Shown here one piece after another: positions 1-7,437 of a DNA stretch of 13,062 nucleotides. A program made the position numbers and the translations under genes. A model generated the notes under the pieces. It saw nothing but the letters and a program-made list of their open reading frames with translations. It had not been told where the DNA came from and did no database searches. The DNA is from JAYSSF01 sp043720715. GTDB taxonomy: Bacteria; Patescibacteriota; Gracilibacteria; Absconditabacterales; Absconditicoccaceae. The stretch spans positions 1 through 13,062 of the forward strand of contig JAYSSF010000080.1 in the NCBI GenBank assembly GCA_043720715.1. Direction: 5' to 3'. How positions within the stretch are numbered: position 1 is the first letter of the stretch; each line of letters opens with the position of its first letter.

Positions 1-63
1 CATAACATTTAGTCATTGTGCTAAATTAGTTCTAAATAACAGCTCTATTATGCTGTTTTCTAG

Positions 64-96
64 GTTATTTAGCCACACTAAATTTTCTATTTAGCC
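64..96. repeat. Dispersed repeat end, copy 1
   Basis: The segment around TTATTTAGCCACACTAAAT matches, in the same orientation, 12882-12915 near the other end of the window; with the preceding TAG, 61-96 and 12879-12915 align with only a few differences. It contains the small palindrome ATTTAG-CCACA-CTAAAT. The stop codon of the M29 aminopeptidase gene (TAG, read on minus at 89-87) lies inside it. The inverted counterpart is at 13012-13044. It looks like the terminal sequence of a mobile or MITE-like family. Confidence 0.6.
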
Positions 97-1127
97 CTAT
101 CTTTGTATGCTGACCCAAGCGCAAGGTGAGTATTTCCATATTCTCATCAGATATTCTCATCATATAATGTTTCACCCATAAGCTTAGTGATACGAGACAT
201 CCTACGATCAGTGAGACTATATTCGCCGATTTTGTCTGCATCTTGTACGGCTATCATATCCAGCAGCAGTTGCTCATTTTCACTAGCACTAGCTTTGACG
301 ACTTTGCCATCTTCAAACCAGAGTTGGATCCCTTTGATGATGTTACTTTGATAGTATAGTGGTTGGTTAAATCTGATCCACCCTTGTGTCCCTCTCCAGT
401 CTGGTGATACAAAACATTCAAATGATGGAATATTACGACCACTACCAGCCAACCACTGACGGTCTGCACCCACCTTGACCCATAAGTCAGCATCTTCTCA
501 TACCACATGCAGCTTTTCGATTTTGAGATTGCTGAGTCGTGATCTGACTGACTCGAGCTGGGTGTAGAGTTGTTTTCGTTCAGTGATTGGATCAGAGTAG
601 TCAAGATAGCATGCTTTGATGATTTGATCTCGGTATTCTTCTTCGCTCGTGCCCACTTCTGCAGCCATGGCTGGAGTTCCGTACAGTGCTAGTGTCCAGG
701 TAAGTTTGCCTTTACCTTCTTTAGCAAACATTGCTTTTTTGTAAAATTGCATTGCTTGGAGTCTGGACATCATCTTTTTGCTATCGATTCACTGTAGTTC
801 CGTCTTATCATGTTCTGCCAAAATTCTCACTGTATGTGTAACATCAGCAATTGTTCATAGCATTCTGGCGCTAGGTGCATAGCTTATTTGCTCTTCATTT
901 GCCTGCTCAAAAAATGGTCTTGATAGTCAATCAGGAAGATATTGGATGATTGGATGAGCTCACGCCTCGAGTACGGACTGCTGAAGTGGTCAAAGCATTG
1001 GCCTCGCGCATTCTGGCACTTGGAGAAGTACGACGTCTCATGGTTTGCATCATTCGCCAGATCGTAGTGCAAATTTGATGAGAATATCTGCATATTTTTT
1101 GAGGATTAGTTGTGATGGTTGGTACAT
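87..1127 (-). CDS. M29-family (AmpS/AmpT-like) metallo-aminopeptidase, C-terminally truncated
   Basis: With TGA read as glycine this is one 346-residue frame matching the M29 aminopeptidase family, which removes N-terminal residues from peptides in the cytoplasm using two metal ions. Visible family motifs are GSGRNIPSFE (about 229-237), the conserved GEYSL stretch (301-305), YDENIGG (322-328, both Gly encoded by TGA) and THLALGSAY (333-341). By homology E237, E302, E324 and H334 would be metal ligands. Family members normally run about 370-410 residues and supply two more ligands in a C-terminal H-x-D motif; here the frame ends three residues after YKD, inside a repeat at 64-96, and that motif is absent. 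The start ATG at 1127 gives the typical N-terminus MYQPSQLILKKYADIL. The cupin gene lies 36 bases upstream on the same strand. It is probably catalytically dead or impaired, so a pseudogene is possible. Confidence 0.9.
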
Positions 1128-1163
1128 GGTTTTATGATAGATGATAAAGATAAACTTAGTTTA

Positions 1164-1517
1164 CTACTCACTTTGTAACCTAATGAAAAAGAACTCATTA
1201 TCACTTTTTTCAAATGCGGTGATTTTGTGCTCAATATTGGATGGGATATAGATTAAATCTCATTCTTTATATTCTATTACTCAATCTTCCCTAAATTCAA
1301 TAGTTCAAGATCATTTTGTAACTAAGAAAAACTCATCAATTTGATCATGAAAATGCCAGTCAAATTGAGCACCAGCATTGAGATATCCTTTAGTCATTGC
1401 TTCAAAGTATACTGAAACAGGATCACTTTTAGATAAAAGAAGTTGACGACTTCCTGTTCCTCCATGAGCTTCTTCAAGCGGGATCTGACTAATTGATTTT
1501 TTAAACGGTTTTCTCAT
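1164..1517 (-). CDS. Small single-domain cupin protein
   Basis: A 117-residue protein formed by joining two apparent open frames through three TGA-glycines. It has the two cupin motifs: HFH-x4-E followed by a glycine turn (H55, H57, E62, roughly 50-71), then GDLIYIPSNIEHKI (86-99, H97). These would place three histidines and a glutamate around one metal ion in a beta barrel. The substrate cannot be told from sequence; cupins of this size include sugar isomerases, dioxygenases and binding proteins. The start ATG at 1517 is the first in frame and lies about 20 bases after a TATAAT hexamer (1542-1537). The aminopeptidase gene follows 36 bases downstream, so the two may be co-transcribed. Confidence 0.85.
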
Positions 1518-1536
1518 GATAAATACTTATTGATAA

Positions 1537-1542
1537 ATTATA
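1537..1542 (-). promoter_or_regulatory. Candidate -10 element upstream of the cupin gene
   Basis: On the minus strand a TATAAT hexamer lies within an AT-rich run, 19 bases before the cupin ATG. No convincing -35 is visible because the strong hairpin at 1550-1570 lies directly upstream. This is a perfect consensus match, but such hexamers are common in AT-rich DNA. Confidence 0.35.
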
Positions 1543-1549
1543 TATGTGG

Positions 1550-1633
1550 GGGTGGGTTATCGACCCACCCGCTGTAATAGGAATAATCGGTCCGGTTACT
1601 GTCCCACGGGGATTCGTTTTACATCACCGGTCC
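1550..1633. repeat. GC-rich intergenic palindromes between M20 and cupin genes
   Basis: Two inverted repeats fill most of this gap. The first has an 8-bp perfect stem, GGGTGGGT (1550-1557) and ACCCACCC (1563-1570), with a 5-base loop. The second is an imperfect inverted pair of about 20 bases, with arms beginning GGTCCGGTTAC (1589 onward) and, on the other strand, GGACCGGTGATG (1633 backward). Neither is followed by a T-run on the minus strand, so a classical terminator is not supported; the GC content contrasts with the AT-rich surroundings. Confidence 0.5.
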
Positions 1634-2998
1634 CTACGCAGGAATAGAGAAAAATCTACGACTAAACTCTAATCATTTCTCACATGTTTCCAACGCAAAG
1701 TTTTCACCGACTCCATGCATGAGACAGTCTTGATTGGCAAGTGGAATCATAACGCAGACAAGTCACAGCTGTTGTAACAGTCAGACAATCGGTAGCGATC
1801 ATCCACAATATTTGTATGGCACAGAAGTCTGAAATACTTGCTCCAAGATAGCTTTGGTGTGAGATATCCATGAACTATCAATATTGATGACCGTCGCTGG
1901 TCGCGAGTCTGACCAGTTGATAGTATGGTCTACATATTCGGGGACTTGCTCACTGATTCGAGTTTCAATTAGCTTCACCATCTCAGCAGGATTTTGTCAC
2001 TCAACAAATCTACAGTTGATTTTACAGCTAGCAGTAGACGGGACGGCATTGCGATATCATACTCACATATAACCAGATTCAATACCAGTGACTTGCATGG
2101 TGGGTAGATTACCAGTGACAGTATAGCTATCCAGATGCGCTGGTTTGATGAGAGTTTTGGCTCCAGTGCTGGCGAGGATTTCAGCGTCTACGTTAGGTAA
2201 TCCTCACCCCCGACCCCTCTCCTCCAGAGAGGGGAGAAGATTTTCACAAACCCCCTCGGCTACGCCGTGTCCCCCTTCTCAGGGGGAATGCAGGCAGAGA
2301 GTTTGACCTTCATGATCATGTATTTTGCTGATGAGTTTACTGAGTTCATGTGCTGCATTGGGGAGGATTCATCCATAGATGCCTGAGTGAGCATCAGTAG
2401 ATGCAGTTTGTAATTGTAATGTCATATTTGCTCCTCCACGGAAGCCAGTCTCAATCACAGGCTGTGAGCGACCGATCATTTCACCATCGGAGACAAGACA
2501 TAAGTCAGCCTTGAGTAGATGTTCATAATCCTGGATCAGCTGAGACATGTTTCCTCATCCTGTTTCTTCATCTCACTCAATCAGAAAGATGATATTGTAT
2601 GCTAGCTCTCAGCGATCAATGAGGTCGAGAACTGTCGCGAGATGGATCATGAGTTGACCTTTGTTGTCGATTGCGCCTCTGGCGATGAGCTTATCATCAG
2701 TGAGCTGGATATCTCGAGGACTTTGAGCTCGTCATTCAGTAATATCTGCGGGTTGGACATCATAGTGGCCGTAGATAAGTACCTCACCCCTAACCCCTCT
2801 CCTTCAGAGAGGGGAATATTTTGCTAATACTACAGGATTGCCGTATCATGTGATGATCTGACTTTCAAACCCATGTTTGACAAATAGTGTGTGTAGCCAC
2901 TGCGCACAATGCTGGATCGACTCCTGATATGCTGGATCGGTGGAGATACTTGGAATTGCAATATATTCTCTGAGGAGGGAGAGGTAGGTATTAAACAT
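1634..2998 (-). CDS. M20-family metallo-dipeptidase with in-frame palindromic insertions
   Basis: A 454-residue cytoplasmic dipeptidase/carboxypeptidase of family M20, complete when TGA is glycine. The catalytic scaffold is intact: YGHYD (H78 metal, D80), ARGAID (bridging D111), EGDEETGG (E144/E145, general base and metal), SDGEM (D171 metal), the lid histidine DAHSG (H204) and the C-terminal MHG (H428 metal). Two stretches do not belong to the family pattern and are translated palindromic repeats: about residues 62-71, just before the first metal motif, and about 237-266, in the lid domain after GQTLCLH. Both keep frame and contain TGA-glycine codons. The start is the ATG at 2998, preceded by TATAAA and a pair of 12-base direct repeats. 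It stands alone, with the minus-strand terminator at 3063-3091 upstream. Confidence 0.93.
2203..2235. repeat. Palindromic repeat inside the M20 gene, type A copy 1
   Basis: The plus strand shows a stem CCCCTCTC (2214-2221) / GAGAGGGG (2227-2234) with a 5-base loop, preceded by CCTCACCCC. It is nearly identical to the copy at 2782-2815 in the same gene. It is translated in frame on the minus strand as part of the extra lid-domain segment. Confidence 0.8.
2251..2288. repeat. Palindromic repeat inside the M20 gene, type B
   Basis: The plus strand shows CCCCCT (2271-2276) / AGGGGG (2281-2286) around TCTC, preceded by a small CGGC-TAC-GCCG hairpin (2256-2266). It lies next to the type A copy at 2203-2235, so two unrelated palindromes appear to have entered the same site. 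Both are translated in frame on the minus strand. Confidence 0.7.
2782..2815. repeat. Palindromic repeat inside the M20 gene, type A copy 2
   Basis: The plus strand has CCTCACCCC followed by the stem CCCCTCTC (2794-2801) / GAGAGGGG (2807-2814) with a 5-base loop. It is the second copy of the repeat at 2203-2235. Translated on the minus strand it gives a glycine/arginine-rich linker between the N-terminal strand and the YGHYD metal motif, where relatives have a short surface loop. Confidence 0.8.
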
Positions 2999-3013
2999 AT
3001 TTTTATAGGCTTA

Positions 3014-3043
3014 AGAAGCTAAAAAAGACGCAGAAGCTAAAAA
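3014..3043. repeat. Two 12-base direct repeats upstream of the M20 gene
   Basis: AGAAGCTAAAAA occurs at 3014-3025 and again at 3032-3043, an 18-base period, 16 to 45 bases upstream of the M20 start codon. Position and spacing would suit a tandem regulatory site, but simple duplication in AT-rich DNA is equally possible. Confidence 0.45.
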
Positions 3044-3062
3044 TGTTATAAATAAACATCAA

Positions 3063-3091
3063 ATAAAAAACCTTCTCGATAGTGAGAAGAT
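3063..3091 (-). terminator. Rho-independent terminator after the 3118-3576 gene
   Basis: Read on the minus strand, CTTCTC (3089-3084) and GAGAAG (3077-3072) form a 6-bp stem with a 6-base loop, followed after G by a run of six T (3070-3065). It begins 27 bases past the stop of the orphan gene and separates it from the M20 gene. Confidence 0.65.
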
Positions 3092-3117
3092 AGTGATGTT
3101 ATAGTAGAGATCAATTG

Positions 3118-3576
3118 TTAGTTGTACTTTGCAAAAATGCTAAATTTATGATTTGGATGACAGAAGCTATAAATTAATTTGCTTCACGATCAAGAATCAT
3201 CACTGAGAACGATCCTAAAACTTACAATAATATGGTTTATTGGATTATATATCACTATTTTTTCACATGAATTATATCATGTTTGGGATATGATGTGCTT
3301 GGCGCATAGGTTACTTATTTCGATAAGATCTTCTTTAGTTTCTGGTATCATGTATTGCATATTGCCCTCTACAAATACTATTGGCTTTGCTTGTAAGACC
3401 TCTTTGTTGTCTAAAGTCTTTGATTCAAAAAGCTGATATTTGGGATACTTTTTACGCTGCTCGTAAAATACGTCGAAAAGTTGTCCTACAGAGCTATAGA
3501 GATAATCTCATGCTTGTTTTTGATCCAAATTATAGATATCATTGAGTTCTGTGCTGAGAGATTTAATTTTGCTCAT
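3118..3576 (-). CDS. Hypothetical protein, 152 aa
   Basis: An uninterrupted 152-codon frame under code 25, with four TGA-glycines, starting MSKIKSLSTELNDIYNL and ending FAKYN before TAA. I do not recognise a family. It is mostly hydrophilic with no signal peptide or membrane segment; there are two cysteines in the central part (SNLCAKH, NSCEKIV), one near the end (SFCHPNH), and an acidic-glycine patch DDSGSGS that needs two TGA codons. It begins 22 bases after the stop of the 92-aa gene and is followed by a terminator, so the two form a likely transcription unit. A plus-strand frame over the same DNA (about 3179-3436) looks like its antisense shadow. Confidence 0.75.
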
Positions 3577-3598
3577 TATTTATATTTATTAAATAGTA

Positions 3599-3877
3599 TT
3601 AAATTCACAAATTATCTTCTTTCGGTCAAGGTTTTACTCAGTCAAAAATATAAGTAAATCATTCTTTAGTAGTAAAATCATGATTATCTCACAGTCATGA
3701 TATGGTTAATTTAGCAAGTCCTCAAAAGTAGATACTAACTTGAGTTTTATTTGAGTCTGTTGTTCTTTTGAGGATATGCATAAAGTCCAGGGTCACTAGT
3801 TGCTTAAGTTGATTGATGATGAGATCTATTGCTCACTGTGCTCACTGTAGATCATCTTTATGTCGTTTGTAAGTCAT
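3599..3877 (-). CDS. Hypothetical protein, 92 aa, glycine by TGA throughout
   Basis: This gene is visible only with TGA as glycine: 10 of its 92 codons are TGA, so under the standard code nothing would be called. It starts at the first in-frame ATG (3877) with MTYKRHKDDLQGAQGAIDLI and ends at TAA (3601-3599). The N-terminal half is predicted helical (IDLIINQLKQLVTLDF) and the C-terminal half glycine-rich and polar (FTYIFDGVKPGPKEDN). I do not recognise it. It lies 22 bases upstream of the 152-aa gene and about 41 bases downstream of the disrupted frame 3919-4237, in one minus-strand run. The same-strand packing and the length without TAA or TAG support a real gene. Confidence 0.65.
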
Positions 3878-3918
3878 ATTGTCTTCTAGGTCAAGAGGGG
3901 ATGATAGGTGGTAAGAGA

Positions 3919-4237
3919 TTAATGTATTATTTTTACTGTATTATTTTTACTGTATACTGAATTTCACAACTTACATAGCTGCAACTCGATAGCATCAGAT
4001 CATTGTGATCAAATTATTGACACAATGTCTTGAACATGATTTGGAATCATTGTTGCTGCGTATGAGATTTCTTGATTTCCATACTTTTCCATTAGTTGAC
4101 ATATTAGTAAAATAATAATCTTTTGCAAGGCTTTATCTTGAATGTGTGAACAACATTGATACAACAGAATAGAACATAGTTTTAAGAAATATAACTGATA
4201 GTTTTTTAGTGTCTATTTCTTCAAATCGCATTTTCAT
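3919..4237 (-). pseudogene. Disrupted or frameshifted small gene
   Basis: An open frame of 97 codons without TAA or TAG runs from 4212 to a TAA at 3921-3919, with protein-like content (LQKIIILLICQLMEKYGNQ, then YAATMIPNHVQDIVSI). It has no ATG at its start; an in-frame TAG lies at 4215-4213. An ATG at 4237 in another frame gives MKMRFEEIDTK and would join the long frame if one base were removed from the A6 run at 4207-4202. So it is a single-base frameshift, a slippery-site gene, a sequencing error or a decayed gene. The frame above the TAG is also partly open back to about 4325. The product is not recognised; a hydrophobic helix is visible. Confidence 0.45.
3924..3951. repeat. Tandem duplication of a 14-base unit
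   Basis: GTATTATTTTTACT occurs twice head to tail (3924-3937 and 3938-3951), followed by GTATAC. It covers the last codons of the disrupted frame at 3919-4237, just upstream of the 92-aa gene. Confidence 0.6.
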
Positions 4238-4327
4238 TTTTCTACAAGGTTATCATTGATAAGTAGCTCAAGAGGAGCCAATTATGATCTTGATAGCAAT
4301 TCAAATACTCTTTTAGTCAGATCTTGT

Positions 4328-4333
4328 TATTAT
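4328..4333 (+). promoter_or_regulatory. Candidate -10 element directly before ileS
   Basis: TATTAT lies four bases before the ileS ATG, in the roughly 100-base gap (4238-4337) between ileS and the divergent minus-strand group. No Shine-Dalgarno sequence is visible. The closeness to the start codon would imply a leaderless transcript; several other genes here also have an AT-rich -10-like hexamer close to the ATG. Confidence 0.25.
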
Positions 4334-4337
4334 CATC

Positions 4338-7300
4338 ATGAAATTTCACAAAGTAGCAGCAAGTCCAAATTTCTTCCAAATCGAGGAGCAGGTTTCACAA
4401 TACTGGAAGGATAATAATACCTTCCAGCGTAGCATTGAGACTAAGTCAGAAGATAAACCATATCGTTTTTATGATGGGCCTCCGTTTATTACTGGATTAC
4501 CTCATTATGGACATATTTTGGGTAGTGCACTCAAGGATATGGTCACGAGATTCTGGACACAAAAGGGTCATCGTATTGATCGTGTGTGGGGATGGGATTG
4601 TCATGGTATCTATGTCGAGCAGAAGGTACAGGCAAAGCTATGACTCAACTCAAACCTCGAGATTGAGAAATATGGTATCGACAAGTTTATCGAGGCATGT
4701 TATGAGTATACAGGAGAGATCTCTGATCAGTGGGAGTGGTATGTGGATCATCTTGGGCGTTGGGTTGATTTCAAAAATGCTTACAAAACCATGGACAACG
4801 ACTATATGGAGTCTGTGATGCGGGTCTTTAAGACACTGTATGAAAAGAATATGGTCTATAAGGGTAAGCGTGTGTCATTGTATTCTACCAAACTCAACAC
4901 ACCTATCTCCAACTATGAAATCGCATTGGATAATAGTTATGCAGATATTTCTGATCCTGCGATTACAGTCAAATTTAGAGTCAAGAGTGGGGAGAGTGAG
5001 AGGAAAGGAGAGTTTGAGTATACGGAGGATGGTTTCCTAAGAGCTTCAATGGGAATTATTGTGAAAGATGGGAAAATTCTTCATCTTGAAGATAAAAAAT
5101 ATGGTTACTGGATGTTTCCAGGATGAAAAATTGACAAGTGAGAAAGTGCTGAAGTTACAATATTAAGAGAAATTAAAGAAGAACTTTGAGTTGATGCTGT
5201 AATAAAAAATAAAACTTCAACAATTAAGACAGTATATCTTGGCAGATTGACTCAGATAGAAGTCTTTGAAATTGAAATCTCATGAGAACCAACCATCCAA
5301 GAACCTCAAGAGCATACTCAGATGCAGTATATTTGACTTCAAGCAAGTGAAAATACGCTTGGATTTGAGCTTAATATTCAGGGTACAATTATCGATGATC
5401 CTCAGGAGATTATGACGAAGTTTGTGGATATATACTGGTATGGATTGGGATTATTTGGTCAAACCCTCAGTCCTACGGACAGCTCCCTTGTCAAGGAGCA
5501 ACAAATTGCTTTGAAAGCTGATGCGCCAGTTCACTTCCTCGCCTGGACGACAACTCCATGGACGATCGCTGCAAATCTTGCTCTCGTGGTCAATGCTGAT
5601 ATCGACTACTCACAGATCTATGACATCAATACGCAGGAATACTACATTCTCGCACATAACCTCATCAGCAAATATTACAAAGACCAAAGTCAGTATATTC
5701 TCATCTATACATGTAAGGGCAGTGACCTGGTAGGATTGAGTTATCAGCCACCGTTTGATTACCTACAATCAAGTTCCTCCTTGATAAAGGAGGAGGACCC
5801 GCAGGGTGGAGGATTTGATTTCAAAGTGTATGCTGCTGACTATGTGCTTGATACAGATGGTACAGGTATCGTACATACTGCACCAGAGTTTGGTGAAGAC
5901 GATTTCCAGACTGGTAAAAAGTTTGGCCTGACTCAAACTGAGGTTCTCGATTTGGAGTGAAAGTATAATTCGATCATCAGTGATATGGCTGGAGTCTACT
6001 ATCGTGACGCCAATGATATTGTGATTGATAAGCTCAAAGCATCATGATTGCTTCTTAAAAAAGAGCAAATTGTCCACTCAGTAGCGATGTGTCCTCGTAC
6101 CAATGTACCATTGATCTACAAGACCCAAGATAGTTGGTTCATCAATATCCAATCAATCAAAGGCAAACTTGTAGAGCATAATCAAGACATCAACTGGGTA
6201 CCATGACATCTCAAGGATGGGCGTTTTGCCAAGAGTATGGAATCAGCACCAGATTGGTGTATTTCTCGTACTCGTTACTGGGCAACACCAATGCCTGTCT
6301 GGGCTCCAGAAAATATAAGTTCTCCCTTGTGAAAGGGAGGTGCCGAAGGCGGAGGGATTTTTGATCCATCTACGATCCAAGTACTTGGTTCTCGTGAAGA
6401 AATCTTCCAGCTGGATCAGACGGGTAGTCGCAAACTCATCAAACAAGAACTTGACGGTAAGGTAATCTACATTGATGTAGATACCAATAAAGAATTTGAT
6501 CTCCACAGACCATTTATCGACAAGATCTGGGGTACGGTCGATGGTGTCAAATATGTGAGAATCCCTGAGGTTCTCGATCCATGGTTGGAGTCAGGTAGTA
6601 TGCCATATGCACAGGTACATTATCCATTTGAAAACAAAGCAAAATTTGAAAACTCATTCCCAGCCGACTATGTGGCAGAATACCTCGGACAAGTCAGGTG
6701 CTGGTTCTTCTTCATGCACGCACTGGGTGTGATGTTGTTTGACTCACCAGCATTTACCAATGTGATCTGTACAGGAGTCCTCGCTGGTAACGATGGTCGC
6801 AAGATGTCCAAATCGTACGGTAACTACCCAGACCCCAAAGAAAGCATGGAGAAATATGGCTCTGATGCTCTCAGAATGTATATGGCCAATAGTCCTATCG
6901 TAGTTGGTGGAGATATGAACTTCTCTGAAGAAGGCTGGAAGGAAGTCTTGCGCAAGATCTCATTACCACTGTGGAATAGCTACTCGTTTTTCTCTACCTA
7001 TGCGAGTATCGATAGTTTTGAACCAAGCTGTCACAGCTTGTCAGATATGCTGGATTATCCATTAGACAACAAACTCGATCAGTGGTTAATTGCTCGTCTG
7101 ACTCAACTGATAGCTCAGGTTCATGATGGGTTTGTGGCATATGATATGGTGACTGCATCTACTCCGATCTATGAGTTTATGAATGATCTGACTAACTGGT
7201 ATATTCGTCGTTCTCGTCGTAGATTCCGAAAGTCTGAAAATGATACTGACAAGCTCCAGGCATATAATACCTTGTATGTCACACTCGTCGAAGTATGCAA

Positions 7301-7400
7301 AGTAATCGCACCATTTATGCCATTTATCTCTGAACATATCTATCGTGATCTCACTGGTCGTGAGTCAGTACATTTGGATGATTGGACTGAGGTGGAGTAA
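4338..7400 (+). CDS. ileS: Isoleucyl-tRNA synthetase, N-terminal/catalytic part, with internal Nudix domain and lacking its C-terminal domain
   Basis: This protein attaches isoleucine to tRNA-Ile. It has 1020 residues with TGA as glycine. Class I motifs: HYGH (56-59, HIGH) in PPFITGLPHYGH and KMSKS (822-826). Editing domain: WTTTPWT (from 403) and GTGIVHTAP with a later EDD (from 508). WCISRTRYW starts at 640; LDPWLESGSMPYA and the helical anticodon-binding region with FMPFISEHIYRDL follow. Between TVKF (210-213) and WTTTPWT there are about 180 extra residues holding a complete Nudix domain, where relatives have a short loop. Two palindromic repeats are read through at 5775-5816 and 6321-6360. 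The protein stops right after SVHLDDWTEVE, where the C-terminal domain should begin; that domain is the separate gene at 11597-12319. Architecture resembles the longer, eukaryote-like IleRS class. The start fits the family N-terminus MKFHKVAASPNFFQIEEQV. Confidence 0.96.
5040..5430 (+). other. Nudix hydrolase domain embedded in the IleRS editing domain
   Basis: Residues about 236-365 of IleRS form a Nudix fold: GIIVKDGKILHLEDKKYGYW leads into a perfect Nudix box at residues 263-285 (G-x5-E-x7-R-E-I-x-E-E-x-G-V, with G263, E269, R277, E278, E281, E282, G284). The glycines G263, G268 and G284 are all encoded by TGA. All catalytic Nudix residues are present, so it should hydrolyse a nucleoside diphosphate-linked substrate. 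Its DNA is more AT-rich than the flanking synthetase codons and resembles the free Nudix genes at 10692-11105 and 11114-11566, which suggests it was acquired. The exact borders are estimated. Confidence 0.9.
5775..5816. repeat. Palindromic repeat read through in ileS, copy near the editing domain
   Basis: The stem TCCTCCTT (5775-5782) / AAGGAGGA (5787-5794) with a 4-base loop is followed by GGACCCGCAGGGTGGAGGAT. It is translated in frame as SSLIKEEDPQGGGFD, a hydrophilic loop in the editing domain. It resembles intergenic palindromes found in many bacteria but here lies inside a conserved gene. Confidence 0.75.
6321..6360. repeat. Palindromic repeat read through in ileS, copy after the WCISR motif
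   Basis: The stem CTCCCTT (6322-6328) / AAGGGAG (6333-6339) with loop GTGA is followed by GTGCCGAAGGCGGAGGGAT. It is translated as ISSPLGKGGAEGGGIFD with one TGA-glycine. It sits between PMPVWAPEN and the following strand, where IleRS has a variable surface segment. It has the same layout as 5775-5816: a stem, then a G-rich tail ending GGAGGAT or GGAGGGAT. Confidence 0.75.
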
Positions 7401-7419
7401 ATATTTAATTTTTAATGTT
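7400..7419. repeat. Left direct repeat flanking the ileS-splitting island
   Basis: AATATTTAATTTTTAATGTT follows the end of the first ileS gene and matches 17 of 20 bases with 11582-11601, which spans the start of the C-terminal ileS gene. The two copies bound the AT-rich island. Both are AT-rich, so chance similarity cannot be excluded. Confidence 0.45.
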
Positions 7420-7437
7420 ATTTTACGAATAATTAAA

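Noticed and set aside
1..63. Palindromic AT-rich sequence at the left edge (for example ATTTAG...CTAAAT at 8-26, CTAAATAAC...GTTATTTAG at about 32-72) as an origin or attachment site
   Set aside because: The motifs are short and AT-rich and the window stops at base 1, so there is no context to support a function beyond the repeat described at 64-96.
884..1093. Minus-strand frame of 69 codons
   Set aside because: It overlaps the N-terminal part of the M29 aminopeptidase in another frame; the M29 reading matches a known family.
3179..3436. Plus-strand open frame of 85 codons with a hydrophobic stretch
   Set aside because: It is antisense to the 152-aa minus-strand gene, which is longer, fits the spacing of its neighbour and is followed by a terminator.
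4338..5960. ileS as a string of nonsense-interrupted fragments (a pseudogene)
   Set aside because: All interruptions in this stretch are TGA at plausible glycine positions; with code 25 the frame is continuous and the motifs are intact.
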